Assembly: GCA_003168355.1 (NCBI GenBank) | Contig: PMSQ01000099.1 | Span: forward strand, 1,043-42,192 | Origin: Acidobacteriaceae bacterium | GTDB taxonomy: Bacteria > Acidobacteriota > Terriglobia > Terriglobales > Acidobacteriaceae | Length of the DNA: 41,150 nucleotides | Direction: 5' to 3' | Shown: positions 21,842 through 29,385 of the stretch, one piece after another | Layout of the letters: each line of letters begins with the position of its first letter | Numbering within the stretch: position 1 is the first letter of the stretch | Position numbers and translations under genes: made by a program | The notes under the pieces: model-generated | Told to the model about the DNA's origin: nothing | The model's input: only the letters and a program-made list of their open reading frames with translations | Database searches by the model: none

Positions 21842-21918
21842 ATTTTGGTCGTCGGCATTTTTGAAGTGGCCGGCCGCTGTTGGCAATTGCCAGCGTAGCC
21901 GAATAGAATCCTTACCAC

Positions 21919-23016
21919 TTGGAACCCGTCACCCATTTCCTGACCGGCGCCTGCATGGGACGCGCCGGCCTCAACCGCAAGACCGCGCTGGCCACGCTCA
22001 CGCTAACCCTCGCAGCCGAAGCTCCCGACCTTGACATCCTCGGCCGCTTCCGCGGCCCGGCCTTCGGCTTCGCGCACCATCGCGGGTTCACACATTCCTT
22101 CCTCGGCATTGTGCTGATGGCTGCGGTAGTCGTCGGGTTTGTGTATCTGATCTGGCGGCTGCGCGGCCGGAGGCTTAAGAATCCTAACCTGCCCCCGCGC
22201 TGGGGGCTACTCTTTCTCTATGCCTGCCTCGCGGGACTCAGCCACATTTTGCTCGATTTCACCAATAATTACGGTGTCCGCCCGTTTTGGCCGTTCTCGG
22301 AAAAGTGGTACTCCTGGGACATCGTTTTCATTTTCGAGCCGGTCATGTTCACCTGTCTTCTGCTCGGATTGATCGTGCCTTCTCTCTTTGCGCTGATCGA
22401 CAAGGAAATCGGCGCGCGCCAGCGTGGTCCGCGAGGCCGCGTGGCCGCTATCGTTGCTCTGATTGCCGTCGTACTCCTGTGGACCGTGCGCGACTACGAA
22501 CATCGCCGCGCGGTCCATGCGCTCGAAGCCCGCACCTACGAAGGCGCCGATCCCGAAAGGGTTTCCGCCTATCCTTCGCTGTCGGATCCATTCCACTGGT
22601 ATGGTGTCGTCGAGACCTCGAACTTCTTCGTGCTCGCTCCCGTCGATTCGCTGGGTCCAGAAGTCGATCCCGAGGACAAACTCGAGATCCGCTACAAGCC
22701 GGAGGAGACGCCCATCACACTCGCCGCGAAGCGCTCCTATCTCGGGCGCGTTTACCTCGACTGGGCACAGTATCCCGTCACGCAAACCGAAATGCTGGGT
22801 TCACCCGGACATGATCCGCCCGCATCAGGCTACATCGTGCAATTCCAGGACCTCCGCTTTGTGCAGCTACCGAGCTTGTTTGGCCGCCGAGGCGAACCGC
22901 GACGGGCTCTCGGCGCCGGTGTCGAACTCGACCGCAATCTCCTCGTGGTTGGAGATGTCTACGGCTCTGGCGCAAACCGTGCCACCGTCCCCGAACCCGG
23001 CCAGCAAGGAAAGTAG
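21919..23016 (+). CDS. YdjM-type membrane-bound metal-dependent hydrolase
   Basis: A TTG at 21919 begins MEPVTHFLTGACMGRAGL, the typical start of the family (365 aa). Metal-ligand motifs are the early THFLTG, APDLDIL near 36-42 and FAHHRGFTHSFLG near 51-63. Several membrane segments follow (GIVLMAAVVVGFVYLI; LFLYACLAGLSHILLD; VMFTCLLLGLIVPSLFALI; VAAIVALIAVVLLW), then a soluble tail of about 170 residues. The family is annotated from its motifs; in E. coli YdjM is LexA-controlled, but no SOS box was recognised here. Substrate is unknown. Confidence 0.88.
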   Translation: MEPVTHFLTGACMGRAGLNRKTALATLTLTLAAEAPDLDILGRFRGPAFGFAHHRGFTHSFLGIVLMAAVVVGFVYLIWRLRGRRLKNPNLPPRWGLLFLYACLAGLSHILLDFTNNYGVRPFWPFSEKWYSWDIVFIFEPVMFTCLLLGLIVPSLFALIDKEIGARQRGPRGRVAAIVALIAVVLLWTVRDYEHRRAVHALEARTYEGADPERVSAYPSLSDPFHWYGVVETSNFFVLAPVDSLGPEVDPEDKLEIRYKPEETPITLAAKRSYLGRVYLDWAQYPVTQTEMLGSPGHDPPASGYIVQFQDLRFVQLPSLFGRRGEPRRALGAGVELDRNLLVVGDVYGSGANRATVPEPGQQGK

Positions 23017-23118
23017 CCCGCTAACCATCATGAAGCCGTCGCGATTGATGTTTCATCTTCTCTTGACGTATACGCCTTCTCACGCCCACAATAATGTTTG
23101 CTGCTTCCTGAGGTGCTC

Positions 23119-23679
23119 ATGCTGCCCTATCTATTTATTCTATTAGCGATTGCCGTCCGCTTCCTGCCGTTCGCCGGCCCGCTGAATTTCCTTCCGCACG
23201 CCTGGCATTTCACGCCGGTGGCGGCGTCTCTGCTGTTTTTCGGGGCTCGCGGTTCGCGACGCCAGCTGTGGATTCCTCTGGTGCTGTTCTCCGCGGCTGA
23301 CGTGATCCTCACCAAGTTTGCCTACTCCTACGCATTGTCCTGGGATCAACTCGTCACTTGCGCCTGGTATGCGGCAATTCTGTGGCTAGGGACTAATTTG
23401 CGGGAGAAGTCCGGGCCAGTTCGCGTGGTGGGCGCCGCGCTTGCCAGTTCCGTTTCATTCTTCCTGATCAGTAATTTTGCGGTGTGGGCGGTCTGGTCAC
23501 AGATGTATCCGCGCAGCCTTAGCGGTTTGATGATGTCCTACGCCGCCGGCATTCCATTTTTCCGCGGCACGGTGGAGAGCGATCTGTTTTTCTCCATCGC
23601 AATGTTCGGAACGCCAGTGTTCCTGCATGCGCTCTCCGGCTGGCTGAACAGGACATCCAGCGACCACATCGCCGCGTAA
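23119..23679 (+). CDS. Small integral membrane protein, DUF6580-like
   Basis: The start is the ATG at 23119 with GAGGTG just upstream; a TTG at 23098 is less likely. The 186-aa product is almost entirely membrane helices: LPYLFILLAIAVRFLPF, FTPVAASLLFFGA, LWIPLVLFSAADVILT, LVTCAWYAAILWLG, VGAALASSVSFFLISNFAVW and SIAMFGTPVFLHALSGWL. The pattern of a small hydrophobic protein with FxPVAA and NFAVW resembles DUF6580 proteins, which look like substrate-binding S-components of ECF transporters. That role is inference; no ECF ATPase is near. Confidence 0.75.
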   Translation: MLPYLFILLAIAVRFLPFAGPLNFLPHAWHFTPVAASLLFFGARGSRRQLWIPLVLFSAADVILTKFAYSYALSWDQLVTCAWYAAILWLGTNLREKSGPVRVVGAALASSVSFFLISNFAVWAVWSQMYPRSLSGLMMSYAAGIPFFRGTVESDLFFSIAMFGTPVFLHALSGWLNRTSSDHIAA

Positions 23680-23764
23680 CGCGGTAGATGAAAGCGTAAT
23701 TCTTGAAGTGACGTGGAAGAGCGGGGTTGCAGCACCGCTTAAACCTCAGAAATCTGCGCGGGCT

Positions 23765-24388
23765 TCAGCTCCTGGCCTCCGACTTCCTACGCCGCCGCAG
23801 CAGCATCACCAGCCACAATGAAACTCCTAAAATAATCACCCCCAGCACCCAGTAAATGTGCTGCCGGAAGACCGTCCCGATCAGTCCCACTATTTGCGGC
23901 CCAAACCACAGCGTCAGCAAAGACAGCACCAGAAAGCGCACAAACCTTCCGGCAAAGACGGCCGCCAGAAAATCGCGGAAGCGCATCTCAAACACCGCCG
24001 CCCCCAGCACGAAAATCTTGAACGGCATCGGTGGAGGCAGCATCCCCGGAAACATCAGCGCCCAGAATTCGTGCCGTTCAAACGAGCGGTGAATCCGCAG
24101 GAAGCGTTCCTCGGAAATCCGCTTACGCAAAACCTTTTCGCCGCCCAGATACCCAATGATATAAAGCGGAATGCTCCCCAGCGCCGAGCCCAGCGACGCC
24201 ATCACCACATAAAACAGCAGCCGCCTGTGATCCTGATACACATAGAGCGCTACGATTGCGTCCACTGGCATGCCCAACAGGGCGGAATCCGCAAACGCGA
24301 TCGCGAACACTCCCCAAACTCCGAGCGGTACGAGCAGGTGCAAAATCCAAGCGGTGTAGCGCGCCAGAATGTGTGCGATGGTTTTCAA
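23765..24388 (-). CDS. DedA/VTT-domain membrane protein
   Basis: The 207-aa product has the VTT (SNARE-associated Golgi/DedA) pattern. It shows an N-terminal hydrophobic re-entrant region (FAIAFADSALLGMPVDAIVAL), YVVMASLGSALGSIPLYIIGYLGGEKVL, then PGMLPPPMPFKIFVLGAAVF and FAGRFVRFLVLSLLTLWFG. A C-terminal helix ends in a basic MLLRRRRK. Family members are lipid scramblases or flippases (undecaprenyl phosphate, phosphatidylethanolamine) or affect membrane homeostasis. It sits 84 bp downstream of mogA on the same strand and may be read through from the molybdopterin genes. Confidence 0.88.
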   Translation of the reverse strand: MKTIAHILARYTAWILHLLVPLGVWGVFAIAFADSALLGMPVDAIVALYVYQDHRRLLFYVVMASLGSALGSIPLYIIGYLGGEKVLRKRISEERFLRIHRSFERHEFWALMFPGMLPPPMPFKIFVLGAAVFEMRFRDFLAAVFAGRFVRFLVLSLLTLWFGPQIVGLIGTVFRQHIYWVLGVIILGVSLWLVMLLRRRRKSEARS

Positions 24389-24472
24389 AGGAAATTCAGT
24401 TTACGTGAAGGAGGGCGCGGAGACAGGTTCACATGGCTGGAAAAAGACGTTCTAAGCGCAACTCGTCAGCAC

Positions 24473-24985
24473 CTACGAGTGTTCCGTCTTCCCGTCCAGC
24501 AAATTCAGCGCATGAGGTACCAACTCCATCACAGCGTGCAGCGATTCCACCGCCCCGCTCGGACTGCCCGGAACATTCAAAATCAGAGTCTTGCCCCGTA
24601 CGCCGCACACGCCGCGGCTCAGAGCCGCAAACGGAGTCTTCTTCAGACCCTCGTTCCGCATGCGCTCACCCACGCCGTCGATCAGGCGATCGCAAATCGC
24701 TTCCGTGGCTTCCGGAGTAACGTCGCGCAATGCGATTCCGGTCCCGCCTGTGGTTACGATGAATCGCGCTTCCAGCGCCAGATGTACCAGAGCATTCTGA
24801 ATCTGCATGGAATCGTCTTGCACGATTCGCGTCGCTACCACGCGAAAGCCCGACTTTCCTAGAGCCTCGGCCACCGCCGGCCCCGAGATGTCCACCCGCT
24901 CCCCGCGCGAGCACGAATCGCTGACCGTAACCACAGCCGCCGTAAGCAGCAAGGGAACACCCGTCTCAATTGTCGAGGAGGACAT
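24473..24985 (-). CDS. mogA: Molybdopterin adenylyltransferase (MogA/MoaB type)
   Basis: The start is taken as the ATG at 24985, whose ribosome binding site GAGGAGGAAG lies inside the acidic 3' end of the regulator gene, which it overlaps by 20 bp. The product is 170 aa. Motifs are LLTAAVVTVSDSCSRGERVDISG, IVTTGGTGIALRDVTPEA (the substrate-binding TGGTG) and LILNVPGSPSGAVESL. The enzyme adenylylates molybdopterin with ATP before MoeA inserts molybdate. An in-frame ATG at 25081 exists deeper in the regulator gene and is unlikely. Confidence 0.92.
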   Translation of the reverse strand: MSSSTIETGVPLLLTAAVVTVSDSCSRGERVDISGPAVAEALGKSGFRVVATRIVQDDSMQIQNALVHLALEARFIVTTGGTGIALRDVTPEATEAICDRLIDGVGERMRNEGLKKTPFAALSRGVCGVRGKTLILNVPGSPSGAVESLHAVMELVPHALNLLDGKTEHS

Positions 24986-25808
24986 CTTCCTCCTCTTCCG
25001 TCCCGCCGCTGCCCCGCGCACGCGGACTGCTGGCGCTGCTTGCGCCGGCACCGCTGTCTTCGGCTGTTTCCGCGCCGCCATCCCGCTGCGATTCGTCCAG
25101 CAGCCGCAAGCCCTCCATCAGCAGGCCTTGCGTGTTGAGCTTTGTGGTTTCCTGGTCGGTCTTGCCCTCGAAATTCAATTCGAAGTTGCCGCCCGTCCAA
25201 CGCAGAACTTTGAAGACGGCTTCATCGCCCAGCAAAGCTCCGTAAGTCGCGTGCTTCACCTGTCCCTCAACAAAGAAGACTTCGCATTTCTCGGCGTCGT
25301 TGTTCAGTTTGAGCTGGCAGCTCTTGCGGCCCATTTCGAGCGACTGCATCAGGTCAATCACGTTCATCTGCGCGAGGTTTCCGCGAACCACGCCGTCGGA
25401 GGGCGCCGTCTTCGCCATCTTTTCGAGAGCAATGCGGTCCACCGTGCGTTTGATGCGGCGCGTGGCCTCTTTCAGGAAGAAAGGTTTCGCCAGGTAGTCG
25501 TCCGCGGCATCCGCCGGCGAAAGCCGCTCGTCAATATCGGCCCGGCTCGCCATCAACACCGCGGAGAAATTCGCCGTCGCCGGGCGGCTCTTCAGCTTCT
25601 CCACCAGTTGCCGCCCATCCATGCCGGGCATGCGGTAGTCGCACACCACCAGCTCCGGAGGATCGTCCACTGCCTTGAGCAGCGCATCCGCCGCGTCGCC
25701 GGCGGTCACCACCCGCGCGAATGGAGTCAGCGCATGCTGCAGCATCCCCAGCACCATGGGGTTGTCGTCCACCAAAAGCAGCTTGACGTCGTTCGCCATC
25801 GATTTCAC
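24966..25808 (-). CDS. Response regulator: receiver plus PATAN/DUF4388 domain
   Basis: The product is about 280 aa. The receiver (about 8-125) has the acidic pair DD at 14-15, phospho-acceptor Asp 57 in VVCDYRMPGMDG, Ser 88 and Lys 108 (LAKPF). A PATAN-like region follows (about 140-235: VVRGNLAQMNVIDLMQSLEMGRKSCQLKL...FFVEGQVKHATYGALLGDEAVFKVL), a module usually linked to motility, exopolysaccharide or second-messenger signalling. The tail is low-complexity Ser/Ala/Glu-rich. There is no DNA-binding domain. Start: GTG at 25808 overlaps the moaC stop (GTGA); ATG at 25799 is the alternative. Its placement inside a molybdopterin operon is unusual. Confidence 0.88.
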   Translation of the reverse strand: MKSMANDVKLLLVDDNPMVLGMLQHALTPFARVVTAGDAADALLKAVDDPPELVVCDYRMPGMDGRQLVEKLKSRPATANFSAVLMASRADIDERLSPADAADDYLAKPFFLKEATRRIKRTVDRIALEKMAKTAPSDGVVRGNLAQMNVIDLMQSLEMGRKSCQLKLNNDAEKCEVFFVEGQVKHATYGALLGDEAVFKVLRWTGGNFELNFEGKTDQETTKLNTQGLLMEGLRLLDESQRDGGAETAEDSGAGASSASSPRARGSGGTEEEEDVLLDN

Positions 25809-26275
25809 TTGGCCCGCCGGTACTCTCCGCTCTTGCCGCCGCTCTTGCGTTCCAACACAATCTCCCGAATCTCAATCCCCTTATCCAGCCCCTTCAACAT
25901 GTCATATAAAGTCAGGGCGGAAATGCCGGCAGCTACCACAGCTTCCATCTCGACTCCGGTTTGGGCGGTGGTGGCGACTTTGGTGGTGATGGCGACGCCA
26001 TTCTCGCATAGGCTCATCTCGACATCAACGTGGGAGAGAGGCAGGGCGTGGCACATCGGGATCAACTCCGCGGTGCGCTTGGCGGCCATGATTCCTGCGA
26101 TGCGGGCGACTTCGAGCGGATCGCCTTTGGGATTTTTCGGGAGCGATTTCAGTACAGAAGATTTCACGCGAACGAAGGCGCTGGCTTCGGCTTCGCGTCT
26201 GGTGGCTGCTTTGCCGGAGACATCTACCATCCGGGCGCGGCCGGATGCATCGTAGTGGGAGAGCTTCTTCGCCAT
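25805..26275 (-). CDS. moaC: Cyclic pyranopterin monophosphate synthase
   Basis: The 156-aa product carries the family signatures: LSHYDASGRARMVDVSGK at the N-terminus, ELIPMCHALPLSHVDVEM in the middle and TGVEMEAVVAAGISALTLYDM, which together form the active site. It converts the MoaA product to cyclic pyranopterin monophosphate in molybdenum-cofactor synthesis. It overlaps the regulator gene start by 4 bp and lies 121 bp after moeA; that gap contains a palindromic repeat. moaA, moaD and moaE are not in the window. Confidence 0.95.
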   Translation of the reverse strand: MAKKLSHYDASGRARMVDVSGKAATRREAEASAFVRVKSSVLKSLPKNPKGDPLEVARIAGIMAAKRTAELIPMCHALPLSHVDVEMSLCENGVAITTKVATTAQTGVEMEAVVAAGISALTLYDMLKGLDKGIEIREIVLERKSGGKSGEYRRAK

Positions 26276-26322
26276 GCGGCTGCTCTATCTTACATGGGAG
26301 AGCGCCTGCCACAGGGACCTGG

Positions 26323-26381
26323 GCGGCTAAAGCCGCTTGTTAACTTTGTTGGGCTTTTGCGGTGCGGCTCGAAGCCGCACC
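26323..26381. repeat. Two GCTNAAGC-type palindromes in the moeA-moaC gap
   Basis: GCGGCT-AA-AGCCGC (26323-26336) and GGTGCGGCT-CGA-AGCCGCACC (26361-26381) are perfect palindromes 24 bp apart. They fill most of the 121-bp gap between moeA and moaC, so a polycistronic transcript would carry two stable hairpins there, possibly stabilising or separating its two halves. Confidence 0.8.
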
Positions 26382-26396
26382 CTTTCAAACCAGAGA

Positions 26397-27677
26397 TCAC
26401 CGTAGCATGACCGCGACCCACTCGGCTGCGAGAATCTGCTCGCGATCGGGCGGGATGACGATGTAGCAATTGGCGCGGGAGCGGGCGGCGATGTCGCCGG
26501 ATCCCTGCCACGGCACGAGTTCCACTTGCGATTCCTCATAGGCGCCGGAAAGGATGGCGGGGAGGAAGCGCTTCAGTCCAGTCTTGACGCGGATCCCGGA
26601 TTTCAGACGGGCGTGGAGAAATGATAGTTGGCGCGGGGACATTCCGGCCAGGGCTTCGAGCATGGGGCGGGCGAACAGTTCGAAGGTGACCATGGTAGAG
26701 ACTGGATTGCCGGGCAGGCCGAAGAAATATTTGTAAGGTGCCGGGGCTGAAGCCCCTGCGCGGGCATGAGTGCCCGCGCCACACGAGTCAACTCGGCCGA
26801 ATACTACGGGGCGGCCAGGCTGGATTTTCGCTCCGGTGAAAAAGAATTCGGCTTGCATTTCGGCGAGGACCTGCTCGACTAAATCGTAGCGTCCCATGGA
26901 AACGCCGCCGGTCATCAGCAGTAAGTCTGATTGCAAGCCTTGCTCGATCAGTTGGCGAAGGCGGCGCGGCTCGTCGGGAGCGATTGGCAGAAGCACCGGG
27001 TCGCCGCCGGCCTCCTGGATTTGCGCGGCGAGCGAATAGCTGTTGGAGTTGCGAATCTGCGTGGGACCGGGCGCGGCATCGAGCTCGACGATCTCATCGC
27101 CCGTGGTAAGTACGGCGATGCGCGGACGAACAGAGACCTGCAGGCGCGATTTGCCGACCGAGGCGGCGAGGGCGATGGCGGCTTCGTCGAGTCGCGTGCC
27201 GCGGCCGATCAGGAGGCTGCCGTGTTTGGCCTCGGCCCCCTGATGGACAATGTTTTCTCCCGGCGCGATACCCTTTGCGATTTCGACAGAATCTCCGTGC
27301 TGCGACGTGTATTCCACCATCACCACAGAGTCCGCGCCTGGCGGCACCGGAGCGCCGGTCATGATGGAGAATGCTTCGCCTTGATTCAGGGCGGATGGAG
27401 CTTGCAGCGGGCCGGCTTTGATCTCTCCCATCACGGCCAGCTTGGCCGGTAGCTTCGACAGATCGGCTGAACGGACCGCGTAGCCATCACGGGTGGAGCG
27501 CGGGAAGGGAGGGATATCACGATCGGCAGCGATGGGTTCGGCGAGGATTCGTCCGGCGGCATGGAGAAGGTCGGCGGTTTCTTGCGCGCCAGGGGCTAAG
27601 CGCGAGGCATGGTCTTCGACGACGCGGCGGGCGTCTTCGAAGGTTAGGACAAGGGACCGGGTGGGCGGTGCGGGCAT
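26397..27677 (-). CDS. moeA: Molybdopterin molybdotransferase, with an in-frame repeat insertion
   Basis: The 426-aa product has the MoeA layout: FEDARRVV and ILAEPIAADRDIPPFPRSTRDGYAV at the N-terminus, FSIMTGAPVPPGADSVV, then VLTTGDEIVE, NSNSYSLAAQI, LLLMTGGVSMGRYDLV, and FFGLPGNPVSTMVTFELFARP, followed by the C-terminal beta-barrel. It inserts molybdate into adenylylated molybdopterin. Between VVFGR and YFFGLPGNPVS, where homologues have only a short turn, there are about 21 extra residues (296-316, Ala/Gly/Pro-rich) encoded by a palindromic repeat. All catalytic motifs remain, so the gene is probably functional. Confidence 0.94.
   Translation of the reverse strand: MPAPPTRSLVLTFEDARRVVEDHASRLAPGAQETADLLHAAGRILAEPIAADRDIPPFPRSTRDGYAVRSADLSKLPAKLAVMGEIKAGPLQAPSALNQGEAFSIMTGAPVPPGADSVVMVEYTSQHGDSVEIAKGIAPGENIVHQGAEAKHGSLLIGRGTRLDEAAIALAASVGKSRLQVSVRPRIAVLTTGDEIVELDAAPGPTQIRNSNSYSLAAQIQEAGGDPVLLPIAPDEPRRLRQLIEQGLQSDLLLMTGGVSMGRYDLVEQVLAEMQAEFFFTGAKIQPGRPVVFGRVDSCGAGTHARAGASAPAPYKYFFGLPGNPVSTMVTFELFARPMLEALAGMSPRQLSFLHARLKSGIRVKTGLKRFLPAILSGAYEESQVELVPWQGSGDIAARSRANCYIVIPPDREQILAAEWVAVMLR
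26743..26787. repeat. Two-stem palindromic repeat inside moeA
   Basis: Stem 1 is GGGGCT-GA-AGCCCC (26743-26756). Stem 2 is CGCGGGCA-TGAG-TGCCCGCG (26759-26778), followed by CCACACGAG. The tail CCACACGAG is the same as after the intergenic copy at 27886-27929. The repeat keeps the moeA reading frame open and encodes about residues 296-316. Confidence 0.85.
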
Positions 27678-27692
27678 GTGGAGATGATAGAC

Positions 27693-27885
27693 CCAGCGGC
27701 TGAAGCCACGCCGATTTTGGAGCTTTACGCGGTGCTGAAGCGCCGCTCTTTCGCGTTGCGGGCTTACGGCACCCTTCGGCTTCGCTCAGGGCAGGCTCTT
27801 GAAGTCGTGCCCTTCGCGGGTTCCTCGCTTGCCAAGCTAGGTTTTCCTCCCAGACCTCGCGGATTTGACATTGCTGCAGTCAGCC
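27693..27885. repeat. Intergenic cluster of degenerate palindromes
   Basis: The gap between moeA and the pilT-like gene holds GGCT-GA-AGCC (near 27698), GCGGTGCT-GA-AGCGCCGC (27729-27746, one G-T pair), and the sequence ACCCTTCGGCTTCGCTCAGG (near 27770), which resembles repeats common in environmental genomes. A canonical two-stem copy follows at 27886. The short plus-strand frame across it is not a gene. Confidence 0.55.
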
Positions 27886-27929
27886 ACCGGGCTGCGCCCG
27901 GTCGGACAGCCGAGGGCGGCTGTCCCCAC
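27886..27929. repeat. Two-stem palindromic repeat, CCAC tail (copy 2)
   Basis: Stem 1 is ACCGGG-CTGCG-CCCGGT (27886-27902), with the same CTGCG loop as copy 1 but different arms. Stem 2 (27904-27925) is identical to copies 1 and 3, and is followed by CCACACGAG. It ends 28 bp from the 3' end of the pilT-like gene. Confidence 0.85.
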
Positions 27930-27956
27930 ACGAGCATCGGCACTCCGACTTCTGCT

Positions 27957-29102
27957 CTATCTGGCTAGTTCCTGTCCTAACACGGTGGGATTGGTGGCGA
28001 AGGAGATGCCGGTTTCGAGGTCGACTACGCGGGCGCGGACTAATTGGGCGATTTCGCCGTCGAAGTGCTGCATGCCTTCGGTGGCTCCGGCTTTCACGGC
28101 GTCGAGTAACGTCTTGCCTTCGCGTTCGCCTTTTTCGATGCACTCCCGGGTGCGGGGATTGGCTTTCAGGATTTCGGCGACTGGGACGCGGCCGCTGCGG
28201 TCGGTCTTGGGCAGGAGCCGCTGGCAGATGATGTAGCGGAATGATTTGGCGAAGCGTTCGCGCACGTTTTGCTGTTCGGCCGGCGCGAAAGAACTGACGA
28301 TGCGCTCGACGGTTTTGGGCACGTCCATGGTGTTGAGGCTGGAAAGAACCAGGTGGCCGGTTTCGGCGGCTTCGAGGACGATCTCGATGGTTTCGCGGTC
28401 GCGCATCTCGCCGACCAGAATAACCTTGGGAGCCTGGCGCAGCGCGGAGCGCAGGGCGTGAGCGAAGCTGGGAGTGTCGCTATGCAGTTCGCGCTGATGG
28501 ATGGTGGAGCATTTGTGGCTGTGCAGGAACTCGATGGGATCTTCGATAGTGATGATGTGGTAGTACTTTTCGCGATTGATGCAGTCGAGGAGCACGGCCA
28601 GAGTAGACGACTTGCCCGATCCGGCGGGCCCGGTGACGAGAACGATGCCATCGCGAAGCTTGGCTACATCGGCGAGGTGGGCGGGCAAGCGGAGCGAGAC
28701 GAGATCAGGAATGGCGGTGGAGATGACGCGCATGACGACGGCGCAGCTGCCGCGCTGGATGAAGATGTTGACGCGAAAACGCGCGACGCCGGCCAGGCCG
28801 TAGGAAATGTCGCACGATCCGGCTTCGCGGAGGGTGGCGACCGCCTGTTTGTTGTCGCCAATGAGATCGGCGGCGATGTGGCGGGTGTCATCGGGAGTAA
28901 GGCTAGCCAGTCCCGGCACCTGTACCGGAATGAGCTGGCCGTAGACCTGAACCTGGGGGGGACGTCCGGGAGAAAAGATGAGATCGCTGATTTTTTCCGC
29001 GGCGCGGAGCATGGCGGCGAGCAAGGCGGGCGTAGCCACTTTGCCGCTGCCGGAATAGCCTTCCAGAGACACTGAGATTGCCGAGATGCCGGGCGATGCC
29101 AT
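27957..29102 (-). CDS. PilT/PilU-like type IV pilus retraction ATPase
   Basis: The 381-aa product has an N-terminal PAS-like region with SDLIFSPGRPPQVQVYGQLIPV and a C-terminal RecA-like core: Walker A GPAGSGKSS (about 156-164), Asp box ITIEDPIEFLH, Walker B VILVGEMRDRETI and His box TGHLVLSSLNT. In PilT the last reads GTLHT, so the second His is Asn here. GAGG lies about 8 nt before the ATG at 29102. It would power pilus retraction or a related secretion or DNA-uptake machine at the inner membrane. No other pilus gene is nearby; it leads the run that continues into moeA, separated by 279 bp of repeats. Confidence 0.9.
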   Translation of the reverse strand: MASPGISAISVSLEGYSGSGKVATPALLAAMLRAAEKISDLIFSPGRPPQVQVYGQLIPVQVPGLASLTPDDTRHIAADLIGDNKQAVATLREAGSCDISYGLAGVARFRVNIFIQRGSCAVVMRVISTAIPDLVSLRLPAHLADVAKLRDGIVLVTGPAGSGKSSTLAVLLDCINREKYYHIITIEDPIEFLHSHKCSTIHQRELHSDTPSFAHALRSALRQAPKVILVGEMRDRETIEIVLEAAETGHLVLSSLNTMDVPKTVERIVSSFAPAEQQNVRERFAKSFRYIICQRLLPKTDRSGRVPVAEILKANPRTRECIEKGEREGKTLLDAVKAGATEGMQHFDGEIAQLVRARVVDLETGISFATNPTVLGQELAR

Positions 29103-29188
29103 TCAGTCCTCGATTAGGGAATTGCACGCACCACAGAAGGGAGAGCGAGCCAACCGGAGTTGGCCTGGTATTTACACTTTACAGGGCT

Positions 29189-29215
29189 GGCGGTAAGGAG
29201 TGTAAGGACAGTAAG
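29189..29215. repeat. Three 9-bp direct repeats upstream of the pilT-like gene
   Basis: GGCGGTAAG, GAGTGTAAG and GACAGTAAG lie head to tail with no spacing, sharing GTAAG at each end. They lie 87-113 bp upstream of the pilT-like start codon. An imperfect inverted partner (TTTACACTTTAC) precedes them at 29171-29182. They could bind a regulator in tandem or be a decayed repeat. Confidence 0.45.
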
Positions 29216-29310
29216 TACATAGTCCTTGGTAATGTCGAAGTGGCGGGGGGATGGAAAAAGGGCGGCTGGGTGAGCCGCCCCTGGACTGGTTGTGAGTACC
29301 ACTGCGCTTG

Positions 29311-29374
29311 GTAAGGAAGTGAGCCAAACGCGCGTTATTGCGTCGCAAAGAACGCTTGCTCAGGATGACAATCG
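29311..29374. repeat. Deletion derivative of the 5136-5280 element
   Basis: This segment matches the interior of the MITE-like element: TAAGGAAGTGAGCCAAACGC and TTATTGCGTCGCAAA match 5155 onward, then GAACGCTTG and GATGACAATC match 5240-5265. The 5' and 3' parts are joined at GCAAA, a word present at both ends of the missing stretch, which suggests loss of about 46 bp by recombination between short direct repeats. The outer arms are absent. Confidence 0.7.
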
Positions 29375-29385
29375 ACCCCGGGGGT

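Noticed and set aside
23858..24862. 334-codon plus-strand frame across the DedA and mogA genes
   Set aside because: It spans two real minus-strand genes and their gap; the composition (His, Gln, Arg-rich) is that of a shadow frame.
27678..27968. 96-codon plus-strand frame in the moeA-pilT gap
   Set aside because: It consists of palindromic repeats read in one frame, without a ribosome binding site or protein-like composition.
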